Source of the DNA: Adiantum capillus-veneris
Taxonomy: Eukaryota; Streptophyta; Polypodiopsida; Polypodiales; Pteridaceae
DNA: 64,000 nucleotides
Direction: 5' to 3'
Assembly: GCA_014529385.2 (NCBI GenBank)
Contig: CM043953.1
Span: forward strand, 69,106,372 to 69,170,371
The position numbers and the translations under genes are program-made. Shown here in pieces: positions 1-9,809 of this stretch. Every line of letters starts with the position of its first letter. Within the stretch, counting starts at the first letter, position 1. The notes below the pieces were generated by a model. That model searched no databases and was not told the origin of the DNA. It worked only from the letters and a program-made list of their open reading frames with translations.

Positions 1-14
1 AAAAGCTTTCCTCA

Positions 15-30
15 TTAGCCCTCCCCCTAA
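15..30 (-). promoter_or_regulatory. Polypurine tract of element A
   Basis: Read on the minus strand this is TTAGGGGGAGGGCTAA, directly before the LTR end at base 14 and just after the Gag-Pol stop. It is the expected plus-strand DNA primer. Element B carries nearly the same sequence at 19453-19468, although the two LTR families differ. The same tract recurs in the scar at 8064-8088. Confidence 0.75.
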
Positions 31-42
31 GGCTAGAGGTAT

Positions 43-3000
43 TCATGCCTTTAGCGTTGTACCTGATTCTTCTTCAATAGAGGTGGAGGAGTCTCCCTCC
101 TCGGGGATTTCCATCATAGGTGTTTGATCAAATCTCAAAAAGTACTGCTTCAACCTCCATCCATTGACACGTGTTTTGTGGAGCCTACCATCTGCATCCA
201 TCAATCGGTAACTGCCATTGGCGTAGCGCTTTCTAATGACAAATGGCCCTTCCCATTTGGGTGAAAACTTTTTATCCTTCCTAGTGTCAAACCTGTTATC
301 ATACCGTAGGACCAACATACCTTTCTTGAGACCTTTTTCCCTAAGTCCCTTGTTGAAGGTAAGTCGACGTTGCTCTGCCTGTGCTGCATAATAGTTGATA
401 GCATCTTCTCTGTCTAGTTGAAGCCTCTCTAGATCAAGAATGTGGTTGTGGAGATGAGCATTAGGACGTTCCACCTGCCCAGCTAGCACCCTGAGACTAG
501 CCAATTGTACTTCAATGGGTAAAATGGCTTCCTTATCAAACACCAAGTGATATGGTGTGAACCCAAGGGATGTGCGAAATGAAGTGCGATAAGCCCAAAG
601 TGCAGCCATAAGATGCTTGTCCCAATCACTTTTGTGATTGTTTACATGCTTAGTGATGATCTTGCAGATCATACCATTTACCTTTTCCACCAAACCATTG
701 CATTGTGGGTAGTAGGGAGTTGAGTGTCGTCGTGAGATACCTAACTTCTCCATTAGCTCTCCTACAAGGTCTCCTCTAAAACCTGGTCCCCTGTCAGAAA
801 TTATTTCAAGAGGAGTGCCAAAACGGCAACAAATGTTTTCAAATACGAACTTAGCCACTTCCTTAGCTGTAATCCGAGTGGTGGCAACTGCTTCAGCCCA
901 CCTGGTCATGTAGTCCACACCCATGATGATATAAAATTTACCTGATTGGCTCCTTGGCAAAGGCCCAATAGCATCAATTCCCCATTTCTCAAATGGTCCA
1001 TATGAGATTATAGGAGTCTGTGGCTCATATGTGAGCCTCCTATCCCCTGCCTTTTGACATTCCTTGCATGTTTTACACCAATGATGCACATCCCTATGTA
1101 GACTAGGCCATACAAACCCGGCTTGTAGAATCTTTCTACTAGTGATGTCAAGTGCAAAGTGTCCTCCGCAAACACCATCATGGCAACTTGAAATGATTTC
1201 AGTGATCTCTCTAGAGAGAGGTACACGCCTAAGAATTTGATCCTTACCCTTGCAGTAGAGGTCGTCATTGATAAGGCGGTATTTTGTTGCCTTGCGCACA
1301 AGCCACTGCTTTTGGCCCTTAGTAAGATCCTTAGGACACTCTCCTGTGTCCAAGAAACTCATGATGTCAGGCATAGCATCGCCACCTTGGAAGAGAGGCA
1401 GCTTCAACTTGATAGCACCCACCACTGAAACATCTTGCAACTTCTCTCTAGCTAGAGCATCTGCTTCTTGATTTTTTGCTCGAGGGACATGATGTAATTG
1501 TACAACTTGAAATTTCCCTAAAAGTTCCTTGACTTTGCGCAAATGGCCTAGCAAGATATAATTTTTACAAGCCCAAGTTCCTTGTATTTGTTTTATTAAA
1601 AGCATGGCATCACCAAATACATTTAACCGTTGAATGCCCTGTGTCACACACCACTCTAACCCAAGAGTTAAAGCTGCATATTCTGCCTCATTGTTAGAGT
1701 GAGAATCCAAGAGATTCCCAATGGAGAAAACCTTGTCCCCTTGCTCGTTGAAGATGACAATGCCTGCTGCAGCTTTGTCCACTTTCCTCTTGTAGGCTCC
1801 ATCAAAGAAAAGAGAGTGAGCCTCCTCTACCTTAGGGACTTCCAGCACGGGTGTAATATCTTGATCATTTGGCTTTATCTTTAGCTTCTTTTCATAGTGG
1901 CGATGAGTGAGAATACCTCCTAGACTGTCCCTTGTGGAGTTATCCACTTGCATTGTGTAGTCAAACTCTTGTAGCCTTGTGAGCCATTTGGAAATCCTAG
2001 AAGAAACATCCATGTGCTGCATTACATAAGGAAATACTTCTTCCATTGTTAAGATTATGAATGGTCTAGACAATAAATAAGAGCGAAATTTGGTGGTAGC
2101 AAACATTAATGCAAGCACCATGTGCTCCACTGCCGTGTATCCCTTTTCTGATGGGGTCATCATTCGACTAGAGAAGTAGATAGGACGCATGAAAGAAGTT
2201 TGAGGATCCTTTTGCATCAATACAGCCCCAAGTGTGTCATTGCCAACACTAGGGTTTACATAAAATGGCTCGTCCCACTTTGGAGGTGCTATGGTGGGAA
2301 GTGAAGCTAGAATTTGTTTTACCTCATTGAATTGTTGTTCATCTTCTTCACTCCAAGTGAAGATCTCTTGATGAGTAACTTGTTGTAAAGGGAGAACCAC
2401 TTGGGAGAGCAAGTGAATGAACCTACTCAAATACCTCACCGTTTGAAGAAAAGAGACCAATTGCTTTGTTGTGGTGGGAGAGGTCAAAGCCACCAAGGCT
2501 TGAACCTTGCTTGGGTCAGCTTCAATGCCGTTGGCCGAGATCACATGGCCAAGAAGAGTAACCTTGCTTTCACCAATGTGGCATTTCTCCACATTGAGTT
2601 GGCCACCCAAAGCTTGTAGCCTAGCTAGACCTTCATAAACTTTCTCCAAATGAAGAGAGCGAGAGCTATAGATGCAAAAGTCATCAATAAAAACACGGAT
2701 TGATTTTCCAAAGAATGGCTGAAAAACAAATGTCACATATCGCTGAAAAGTGGCTGGAGCATTAGTGAGACCAAAGGGCATAACTCTGTAAGCAAAACAT
2801 CCCCATGGTGTGATGAAGGTTGTCTTCTTTTGATCTTCTTCAGCGATGCTAATTTGGAAGTAGCCTGAGTAGCCATCACATACCGTGTAGCACTCATGTC
2901 CTGCTACCTCATTGAGTATTTCGTCTTGAAAAGGAAGAGGAAAATGGTCCCTCTTTGTGGTTGCATTAAGAGGCTTGTAATCAACACAAACCCTCCACTT

Positions 3001-5310
3001 ACCATTCTTCTTTGGTGTGGCTACCACTGGAGAAACCCACTCTGAGTCTTCAACAGGATAGATAAAACCGGCTTCTAGCAATTTCCTCACCTCTTTGAGT
3101 AGGGCGTCTTGTTGAATTACTCCTAGCCGCCTGAGCTTCTGCACTACAGGTTTACTTCCCTCCTTGAGCTTAATGTGATGTTGAACTACTGTGATGCCAG
3201 TGATTTTATCATATTCATCAATGAACAATGTGGTAAAATTACTTAGCATCAAAATATAATCTTCACGCTCCTTCCCACACAACTCACTAGAGAGCATTTG
3301 ATGTAGCTTACTTGCTTCTACCAGAGGTTGTATACCTGGTGTCTCCCCTTGGCTTGATGATGAGGCATCAGGTTGCTCCATCTTCTTAGGGTCCTTGAGA
3401 ATGATCCCCATCACCTCAATGCTACTGTCACTTTCTTCACTCACTGTTGACTCCTCCTCTAAAGCGGTTGAAGATTCACCACTAGAAAACTCATCCTCGG
3501 AGGTTTTTAGATCCATGTCACGTTGTTGACCTATCTTCATGTCATAAAGTATTGGTCTTCCTTTTGCATCCTTCATCTGGATTATGCCGGTGTCCCAGTC
3601 CTGCTTAGCTCTCATAGCCATAAGCCAAGGCCTCCCTAGAATGATAGGATAGCCCTCCCCTTTGTGTGGCATGACAAAGATGTCCACATCTACCTCGGTG
3701 TTGAATGCCTTTATCCTAACTGCATTTATGACACCAACACATTGAACTTTTAAATTATTTGCCATTTTGGCTCGGCATGGTGCCGGCCGACTCACCTCTA
3801 AACCCAAACGGTGCATCATTTTTTCACTCATGACGCATATTTGTGCGCCACCATCGATGTAGATATTGGAGATGTATTGCCCTTTGATGTAAGCATCCAT
3901 CACTGGTAGTATGTCATCTAGATTCCTCCCAGAGATAGCCCCAGCTATCTTTGGCTTTGGTCGCCTCGTGTTAACCATCTTTGTCCATTGTCTCCTCACC
4001 CTAGGTGCTAGGTGGAATAACTGGGGCCAGGTGATTTTTGGGCCCTGCACAGAAACATCTTGAACCAAATCATATGGTTTAGAACATTTACCCAAAGAGA
4101 AATCTACAATGTCAATTTTACGTCGTGACTTGGACGGCTTTTTGCTAGATTCCCCTTTATTCTTCATCTTTTCTTCCTTTTGAGAAGATTCACCATGCCT
4201 AACGCGTTTTACCCCAATGGCATCTACTCCTTTAACCTTGGTCTTATCCTCCTCCACTTTCTCCTTTTCCTTACCTTCAAGACTGATGACGCTTACTGTT
4301 TGATTGCCAACTGGTGGTGGGGGTAAGGGTGGAATGAGAGGTTGTGGTGGTGGTGGTGGTTGAATCGGTGGTTGTAAGATTTGCATGGGTGGTGCTTGTC
4401 GTGGTGCCCTCGGTGGTGGTGGTCTTGCTCTTGGTGGTGAAACCTGGTTTTGTCTGGCTCCTCTGTTGAAATTCTGCCTCCTTGGTTGTGGACAGTAGTA
4501 CATGCCATGACCATCCTCCCCACAATTGTAGCAGTGGTATTCTTGGTTTTGCCTTCGTTGTCCTCTCCCTTGCTCTTGGTTGCGATTGTGTGCATGCCCT
4601 TGTTGTATCAAATGGACTGAGAGATTCTCAAGTTGATTGGTGATTCGGTTGAGCAGGTCTTGCTGATCTTCAATTGGTTCTTGTGGTTGAATCCTCTGGG
4701 CGACTGTTGTAGGTGGTGCTAGAGGTGGTGGGGTCCTAACGGCTTCCTCTCCATCGATATTCCTGGCTTGTAGGCGCAACTTCTTGTCTTTAAGGCGGGC
4801 CACTTCAACTGCTAGCTCATACGTAGCAGGAAACCTTCCCTTCACCTTCTCTTTAAGAGTTGGCCATAACCCAGCCACAAACCGATCCTTCTTTAGGAAA
4901 TCAGGTGCCCCCTCATCCTCTCTTAGCGATGCAACCCATCGCCCCCATAAATCTACAAACTTTGACTCATATGATGCGTATTCCAGCATACTGCCCTGCT
5001 TCAACTCTGTCAACAATTGCCATAGCTTGTCTGATGTTGTGCCCTCTCCAAAGCGCTTGACAAAGGCTGCCCTTAATAAGTCCCACCGTTCCTTGGTTTC
5101 TTGTGCCAAGGCATTGTACCATGATCTTGCCTCCACCTTCATTAGAAGTGGGAAGATGCGCAAGCGCGAAGCATCATCATCTCTCGCAGAGATGACACAT
5201 GCTATTTCCAAGTTTTCTAGAAAGTCTGCAGCATCCTCGCCCACCTTACCAGTAAAGGTTGTAAATGCTACACTTGCCATGATTACTGAGAGAGAGCTTG
5301 AAAGACACAC
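43..5310 (-). CDS. Tat-lineage gypsy Gag-Pol polyprotein, intact (element A)
   Basis: A single uninterrupted 1755-codon frame. Domains in order: Gag capsid-like region (about residues 30-190); zinc knuckle CYNCGEDGHGMYYC (about 258-272); proline-rich linker; retroviral-type aspartic protease with DGGAQICVM (about 485); reverse transcriptase (about 745-930) with the catalytic FIDD motif near 874; the Ty3-type RNase H region (about 1040-1100); a second cellular-type RNase H (about 1165-1300) with LFFDGAYK and NNEAEYAAL; integrase with HHCC zinc finger (about 1380-1420), core aspartates in WGIDAIGPLP (about 1443) and SDRGPGF (about 1505), glutamate in NGLVEKVNG; and a C-terminal SH3-like domain around 1665-1690. 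No chromodomain is visible. Met11 (5278-5280, MASVAF) is an equally plausible start because it sits directly before the Gag homology. Gag and Pol are fused without a frameshift. The protein would build cytoplasmic particles, copy the RNA and integrate the DNA. Confidence 0.95.
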   Translation of the reverse strand: MCLSSSLSVIMASVAFTTFTGKVGEDAADFLENLEIACVISARDDDASRLRIFPLLMKVEARSWYNALAQETKERWDLLRAAFVKRFGEGTTSDKLWQLLTELKQGSMLEYASYESKFVDLWGRWVASLREDEGAPDFLKKDRFVAGLWPTLKEKVKGRFPATYELAVEVARLKDKKLRLQARNIDGEEAVRTPPPLAPPTTVAQRIQPQEPIEDQQDLLNRITNQLENLSVHLIQQGHAHNRNQEQGRGQRRQNQEYHCYNCGEDGHGMYYCPQPRRQNFNRGARQNQVSPPRARPPPPRAPRQAPPMQILQPPIQPPPPPQPLIPPLPPPPVGNQTVSVISLEGKEKEKVEEDKTKVKGVDAIGVKRVRHGESSQKEEKMKNKGESSKKPSKSRRKIDIVDFSLGKCSKPYDLVQDVSVQGPKITWPQLFHLAPRVRRQWTKMVNTRRPKPKIAGAISGRNLDDILPVMDAYIKGQYISNIYIDGGAQICVMSEKMMHRLGLEVSRPAPCRAKMANNLKVQCVGVINAVRIKAFNTEVDVDIFVMPHKGEGYPIILGRPWLMAMRAKQDWDTGIIQMKDAKGRPILYDMKIGQQRDMDLKTSEDEFSSGESSTALEEESTVSEESDSSIEVMGIILKDPKKMEQPDASSSSQGETPGIQPLVEASKLHQMLSSELCGKEREDYILMLSNFTTLFIDEYDKITGITVVQHHIKLKEGSKPVVQKLRRLGVIQQDALLKEVRKLLEAGFIYPVEDSEWVSPVVATPKKNGKWRVCVDYKPLNATTKRDHFPLPFQDEILNEVAGHECYTVCDGYSGYFQISIAEEDQKKTTFITPWGCFAYRVMPFGLTNAPATFQRYVTFVFQPFFGKSIRVFIDDFCIYSSRSLHLEKVYEGLARLQALGGQLNVEKCHIGESKVTLLGHVISANGIEADPSKVQALVALTSPTTTKQLVSFLQTVRYLSRFIHLLSQVVLPLQQVTHQEIFTWSEEDEQQFNEVKQILASLPTIAPPKWDEPFYVNPSVGNDTLGAVLMQKDPQTSFMRPIYFSSRMMTPSEKGYTAVEHMVLALMFATTKFRSYLLSRPFIILTMEEVFPYVMQHMDVSSRISKWLTRLQEFDYTMQVDNSTRDSLGGILTHRHYEKKLKIKPNDQDITPVLEVPKVEEAHSLFFDGAYKRKVDKAAAGIVIFNEQGDKVFSIGNLLDSHSNNEAEYAALTLGLEWCVTQGIQRLNVFGDAMLLIKQIQGTWACKNYILLGHLRKVKELLGKFQVVQLHHVPRAKNQEADALAREKLQDVSVVGAIKLKLPLFQGGDAMPDIMSFLDTGECPKDLTKGQKQWLVRKATKYRLINDDLYCKGKDQILRRVPLSREITEIISSCHDGVCGGHFALDITSRKILQAGFVWPSLHRDVHHWCKTCKECQKAGDRRLTYEPQTPIISYGPFEKWGIDAIGPLPRSQSGKFYIIMGVDYMTRWAEAVATTRITAKEVAKFVFENICCRFGTPLEIISDRGPGFRGDLVGELMEKLGISRRHSTPYYPQCNGLVEKVNGMICKIITKHVNNHKSDWDKHLMAALWAYRTSFRTSLGFTPYHLVFDKEAILPIEVQLASLRVLAGQVERPNAHLHNHILDLERLQLDREDAINYYAAQAEQRRLTFNKGLREKGLKKGMLVLRYDNRFDTRKDKKFSPKWEGPFVIRKRYANGSYRLMDADGRLHKTRVNGWRLKQYFLRFDQTPMMEIPEEGDSSTSIEEESGTTLKA

Positions 5311-5361
5311 TTCTTAACTTGCAAAATTTTTTCTTCTTTACAAGGAGGCGTGTATACCCTA

Positions 5362-5580
5362 TTATACTAGGACATAGATTAAAACTTCAAACGGTACATT
5401 GCCCTGTACCAAAGGTAAAACAAATGGCTGATCTGATTCCAGAACCTCAAAAAACCGCTCCCCACGCGGCATGGTGTCAATGACGTGCTGGTAGTGAATC
5501 TTCAAGTCCAATATTACCTTGATTGAGCGTACACGTGTTGGTATGTGTGATCTGTCTTGAGGTAGGTTGTCCTGATTCAT
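5362..5580 (-). CDS. Small leader ORF (72 aa), conserved in Tat elements
   Basis: A 72-residue ORF on the coding strand of element A, between the primer-binding site and Gag-Pol. It aligns by eye with both small ORFs in the leader of element B (24822-25040 and 25062-25274). Shared features are a basic-hydrophobic stretch ending K-I-H-Y-Q-H-V, a G-x-R-x-x-E-V segment, P-F-V-L-P-L-V, and a hydrophobic C-terminus (FEVLIYVLV). Length and end points also match, with stop codons at equivalent places. Conservation of a start-to-stop frame between two elements with unrelated LTRs suggests it is translated or otherwise constrained. I do not recognise the family. Ogre-type Tat elements are known to carry an extra ORF upstream of gag; whether this is related is not shown here. 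Confidence 0.6.
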   Translation of the reverse strand: MNQDNLPQDRSHIPTRVRSIKVILDLKIHYQHVIDTMPRGERFFEVLESDQPFVLPLVQGNVPFEVLIYVLV

Positions 5581-5597
5581 GTGAAGCTTAGAGGTGC

Positions 5598-5822
5598 TTA
5601 GTCACTGTCCAAGCTTGTAGGAGAGGGTGGTGTTCTTTCTTGAAACAAACTCAGTAGATCCCTAGTTTCTCTAGTGAGAGTGTGAGCCAATGCTTCTGTT
5701 ATCTGTGCTGCAGCATCAGGTGCGACTTGAAAACTGACTATGATAATTACCTCGGTGACTTGAGTTACCCGATTCTCAAAGTAGAATAGTGTTGATTCTC
5801 TATTGTGTAGAGCCCCTTCCAT
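5598..5822 (-). CDS. Second small leader ORF (74 aa), function unknown
   Basis: A 74-codon ORF on the coding strand of element A. It ends 17 bases before the start of the 72-residue ORF at 5580, the same kind of tight spacing seen between the two leader ORFs of element B. The product has a hydrophobic centre (VTEVIIIVSFQVA), an alanine-rich helix-like stretch and an acidic, serine/proline-rich tail. I see no convincing similarity to the conserved 72-residue ORF family. It could be a diverged copy, an unrelated small protein, or a chance frame. Confidence 0.3.
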   Translation of the reverse strand: MEGALHNRESTLFYFENRVTQVTEVIIIVSFQVAPDAAAQITEALAHTLTRETRDLLSLFQERTPPSPTSLDSD

Positions 5823-5907
5823 TTTGTTGTTGTTAGTTGGTTGTAGGTTGCGGACATGGTTTCCACCTTCTCCTTCTTCTTCTTGGAACTTGGCCTATGT
5901 ATATCCA

Positions 5908-6060
5908 CTAGGTTTGGCGCGTTGGTTGACTCTCCCACTTCAAATCGATTACCGTTACGCCTGGCACTCGAGCTTCGATGGAGATGCGGAGTTCGTCTAG
6001 TTGTGCTTGGAGCTCTTCTTCTTCTGTCGTCCAATTAGAAAATCCTTCATACTCATTCAT
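5908..6060 (-). CDS. First small leader ORF (50 aa, acidic), possible
   Basis: The frame is open back into the LTR, but the first methionine after the primer-binding site is at 6058-6060 (MNEYEGF). This gives a 50-residue acidic peptide with a run of glutamates (TTEEEELQAQLDEL) that could form a short coiled coil. It lies nearest the LTR, so it would be the first ORF met by a scanning ribosome. There is no comparison to support it and it may be chance. Confidence 0.22.
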   Translation of the reverse strand: MNEYEGFSNWTTEEEELQAQLDELRISIEARVPGVTVIDLKWESQPTRQT

Positions 6061-6116
6061 CCATTCACAATAGTTTAGGGTTTTTAGTCTTGTAAACTGA
6101 AGGGTTTCAAGAGCCC

Positions 6117-6134
6117 TCCTCAGTGGGGGCACCA
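6117..6134 (-). promoter_or_regulatory. Primer-binding site of element A
   Basis: The minus strand reads TGGTGCCCCCACTGAGGA, starting two bases after the LTR end (TGAG at 6137 on the plus strand). The TGG start matches the CCA tail of a tRNA. The identical 18-mer occurs at the same place in element B (25326-25343), although the LTRs are different, so it is under functional constraint. I did not assign the tRNA species with confidence. Confidence 0.85.
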
Positions 6135-6136
6135 AA

Positions 6137-8063
6137 TGAGAGGCGGAAGTGAAAAAAATAGACCCGGTGGCCTCTACACCAAGACTATGCACAATGGCCT
6201 CATCATGGGGAATACACAATAGGGGCACCACCTAGCAAGATATGCGGCTAGGACGCATACATATACACAATGAAGCATGCATGGAAAAAAATTTCAAGAT
6301 CCACGCCCAAATGTGGAATGCGGTGGTCGGAGAATAAGGTGAGAGGAGTGGTGAGTGAGTGAGAATGGGCTCGCTACGTGTGCATGTAGTAAGGAAGATA
6401 ACGAGGTCAGGGATACATGCAAGTATGCTCACTTCTCATACAAAAGGTGGCGAATCCGCACACCTTAAGATGGAAGTAGCAAGATGATAGGAATATGAGA
6501 GGGAGAGAGAGTGTGTGTGCGTGGTGGCGAATCCGCACACCTTAACATAAGCCGAAAAAAAATGGCAAGGAACAAGAATATACCATACTCACAATGAGAT
6601 GTATCCAAAGCGACACAAAGTATGGCACCAAGATGGAGTGTGTTGATTGCTTGCAAAAGATGAATACAATAGGTAGCGTATGGCAGGAAAATGAGAAGGG
6701 AACAAGATCGTAGCAGGCATAATGGAGAGATGGGAGTTGATGGCGAAGAATATCATGAGTGTGTCCACCCTTCTTCTTCTTGAAATTGTGCCTTCAACCC
6801 TTAATTACAAGTGGTGTGGAGGTGTGGTGCTCATCTTTTGTGCATGGTGATGGTGATGATGATGGTGTTGTGATTATGTGATTAGGGTTCATGCTACAAG
6901 CATGTAGCACAAGAGTGTGTATGGATAGGTGAGTGTGTGTGTGTGTGTTCTCTCCCCCAAGTGAGCTCTCATGGCCTCCTTATATAGGGAAGGAGGGAAG
7001 GATTTAGCAATATTTCTATTTGAGGTGAGTGTCCCACTTTGGTGACTAGGAAAATGGGGTGCATGTGACTGTGGCTCCCATCTTGTCTCCTCATTATTTA
7101 AAATACCAGAGTCAATAGAGAGAGGAAAAGAGAGAATGTGGGTAGGATGTAGAGGATAGGAAATATTTACAATAGTCTAGCTTTGGATAGACATAAGCTT
7201 ATTAGGAAGAGAAGAGAGAGGTAAGAAAATTATAAGAGAGGTTGTCGAAGGTGGATATTTGCTGATGAGGATGGATTCTCCAAAAGTGGTGATAGAATTA
7301 CTCTAGACTAGCCAAGACCTCATTAAAAGAGCCTTGTCTCTTGTAATCATGCTTGAAGACTTGTAGAACCATAGCCATTCTAGAAGGAAGAAAAGTGGGG
7401 ATGGCCTGTGTCACCATTACACGAGAAAACTGGGGTCCACTACAAAAATCATATCTCCATGTTCATAACTCCAAAAATTTTGAAAAAATTTAAGCTAAAA
7501 GTTGAGATCACGAGCTACATCTTTCATGTTGAACGCTCCTTCAGATTCGGGGTTCTTCTTTACTTAAAATATTCAGCCAAATAATGTATTATTTGTGGCT
7601 GCAAAAGTCTTTTGGTGGTCCCCTTTGAGTGGACTTCTCTCTTGCCTTCAAGTGTAAGCTCCTTCATGTGTATGAAAACATGACCTAGAAAGTTGAAAAG
7701 ATTGGCAATCATCTAGATGGAGGTATTATTGAAATTTGAAAGTTGGGTTGAGGTTTGAAAATGAAAACTAGTGAATAAAATATTTGGTAGAGTGGACTAA
7801 TATATATACATGAAAAAAATATATTAGAAAATACTAGAATATATATATATTTAATATATAAGGTCAAAAGAAAGATCAACAAAGAAAGCTTACTTATTAT
7901 GCTACATCGTGATTGATTAGCATAAGTATTATTTATTTAATAAAGACTAAAACGTTTGTGAAAAAGGAAGAAAAATCAAAAGTAACTTATATAACGGGAA
8001 ATATTTTGATAAAAGGGAAAAAATATATGGGGGGGGTTCCGATGCATGGAAAAGCTTTCCTCA
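6137..8063 (-). repeat. 5' LTR of element A (1.93 kb)
   Basis: Begins TGAGAGGCGG and ends CTTTCCTCA on the plus strand, giving TGAG/CTCA inverted termini. The left border is fixed by the adjoining primer-binding site and the right border by the match to bases 1-14. Most of it (from 6347) is repeated at 8089-9809 with few differences. It contains GT-rich and GATGGT short repeats near 6840-6950 and AT-rich sequence near 7790-7860. Confidence 0.9.
6980..6987 (-). promoter_or_regulatory. TATA box in LTR of element A
   Basis: The minus strand reads CTATATAAGG here, inside the LTR and in the right orientation to drive genomic RNA toward Gag-Pol. The same motif is kept in the truncated second LTR at about 8721-8730. 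This is a motif call only. Confidence 0.5.
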
Positions 8064-8088
8064 TTAGCCCTCCCCCTAAGGCTAGAGG
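8064..8088 (-). other. 25-bp internal scar: polypurine tract and pol tail between two LTR copies
   Basis: This stretch equals bases 15-39 of the window (polypurine tract plus the end of the Gag-Pol region). It is sandwiched between the complete LTR ending at 8063 and a second LTR that resumes at the equivalent of 6347. The join has a 5-bp microhomology, AGAGG, shared by the internal sequence and the LTR. It is the remnant of an internal region almost wholly deleted between two LTRs. Confidence 0.85.
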
Positions 8089-9809
8089 AGTGGTGAGTGA
8101 GTGAGAATGGGCTCGCTACGTGTGCATGTAGTAAGGAAGATAATGAGGTCAGGGATACATGCAAGTATGCTCACTTCTCATACAAAAGGTGGCGAATCCG
8201 CACACCTTAAGATGGAAGTAGCAAGATGATAGGAATATGAGAGGGAGAGAGAGTGTGTGTGTGTGGTGACGAATCCGCACACCTTAACATAAGCCAAAAA
8301 AAAATGGCAAGGAACAAGAATATACCATACTCACAATGAGATGTATCAAAAGCGACACAAAGTATGGCACCAAGATGGAGTGTGTTGATTGCTTGCAAAA
8401 GATGAATACAATAGGTAGCGTATGGCAGGAAAATGAGAAGGGAACAAGATCGTAGCAGGCATAATGGAGAGATGGGAGTTGATGGCGAGGAATATCATGA
8501 GTGTGTCCACCCTTCTTCTTCTTGAAATTGTGCCTTCAACCCTTAATTACAAGTGGTGTGGAGGTGTGTTGCTCATCTTTTGTGCATGGTGATGGTGATG
8601 ATGATGGTGTTGTGATTATGTGATTAGGGTTCATGCTACAAGCATGTAGCACAAGAGTGTGTATGGATAGGTGAGTGTGTGTGTGTGTGTTCTCTCCCCC
8701 AAGTGAGCTCTCATGGCCTCCTTATATAGGGAAGGAGGGAAGGATTTAGCAATATTTCTATTTGAGGTGAGTGTCCCACTTTGGTGACTAGGAAAATGGG
8801 GTGCATGTGACTGTGGCTCCCATCTTGTCTCCTCATTATTTAAAATACCAGAGTCAATAGAGAGAGGAAAAGAGAGAATGTGGGTAGGATGTAGAGGATA
8901 GGAAATATTTACAATAGTCTAGCTTTGGATAGACATAAGCTTATTAGGGAGAGAAGAGAGAGGTAAGAAAATTATAAGAGAGGTTGTCGAAGGTGGATAT
9001 TTGTTGATAAGGATGGATTCTCCAAAAATGGTGATAGAATTACTCTAGACTAGCCAAGACCTCATTAAAAGAGCCTTGTCTCTTGTAATCATGCTTGAAG
9101 ACTTGTAGAACCATAGCCATTCTAGAAGGAAGAAAAGTGGGGATGGCCTGTGTCACCATTACACGAGAAAACTGGGGTCCACTACAAAAATCATATCTCC
9201 ATGTTCATAACTCCAAAAATTCTGAAAAAATTTGAGCTAAAAGTTGAGATCACGAGCTACATCTTTCATGTTGAACGCTCCTTCAGATTCGGGGTTCTTC
9301 TTTACTTAAAATATTTAGCCAAATAATGTATTATTTGTGGCTGCAAAAGTCTTTTGGTGGTCCCCTTTGAGTGGACTTCTCTCTTGCCTTCAAGTGTAAG
9401 CTCCTTCATGTGTATGAAAACATGACCTAGAGTGTTGAAAAGATTGGCAATTATTTAGATGGAGGTATTATTGAAATTTGAAAGTGGGGTTGAGGTTTGA
9501 AAATGAAAACTAGTGAATAAAATATTTGGTAGAGTGGACTAATATATATACATGAAAAAAATATATTAGAAAATACTAGAATATATATATATTTTATATA
9601 TAAGGTCAAAAGAGAGATCAACAAAGAAAGCTTATTTATTATGCTACATCGTGATTGATTAGCATAAGTATTATTTATTTAATAAAGGCTAAAACGTTTG
9701 TGAAAAAGGAAGAAAAAATCAAAAGTAACTTATATAATGGGAAATATTTTGATAAAAGGGCAAAAATATATGGGGGGGGGGGTTCCCATGCATGGAAAAG
9801 CTTTCCTCA
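8089..9809 (-). repeat. Truncated second LTR copy of family A
   Basis: Nearly identical to 6347-8063 of the complete LTR, ending in the same GCTTTCCTCA at 9809. It lacks the first about 210 bases (plus-strand left end). At 9810 the sequence switches abruptly to a copia coding frame, so 9809/9810 is the outer insertion border of the whole Tat array. Confidence 0.88.

Larger units (their letters stand above)
1..8063 (-). mobile_element. Tat-lineage Ty3/gypsy LTR retrotransposon A (left LTR runs off the window)
   Basis: On the minus strand the order is 5' LTR (6137-8063), primer-binding site (6117-6134), leader with small ORFs (5362-6060), one intact Gag-Pol frame (43-5310), a polypurine tract (about 15-30) and the first bases of the 3' LTR (1-14). 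Bases 1-14 match the end of the right LTR (8050-8063), which fixes the LTR/internal border. A second, cellular-type RNase H between reverse transcriptase and integrase is the hallmark of the Tat/Ogre lineage. The open frame and well-kept signals suggest a fairly recent insertion. LTR divergence cannot be measured because the left LTR lies outside the window. Confidence 0.92.

Noticed and set aside
4784-5317. 177-codon plus-strand frame opposite the start of element A Gag
   Set aside because: It is the antisense of Gag coding sequence, with no own similarity or start signals.
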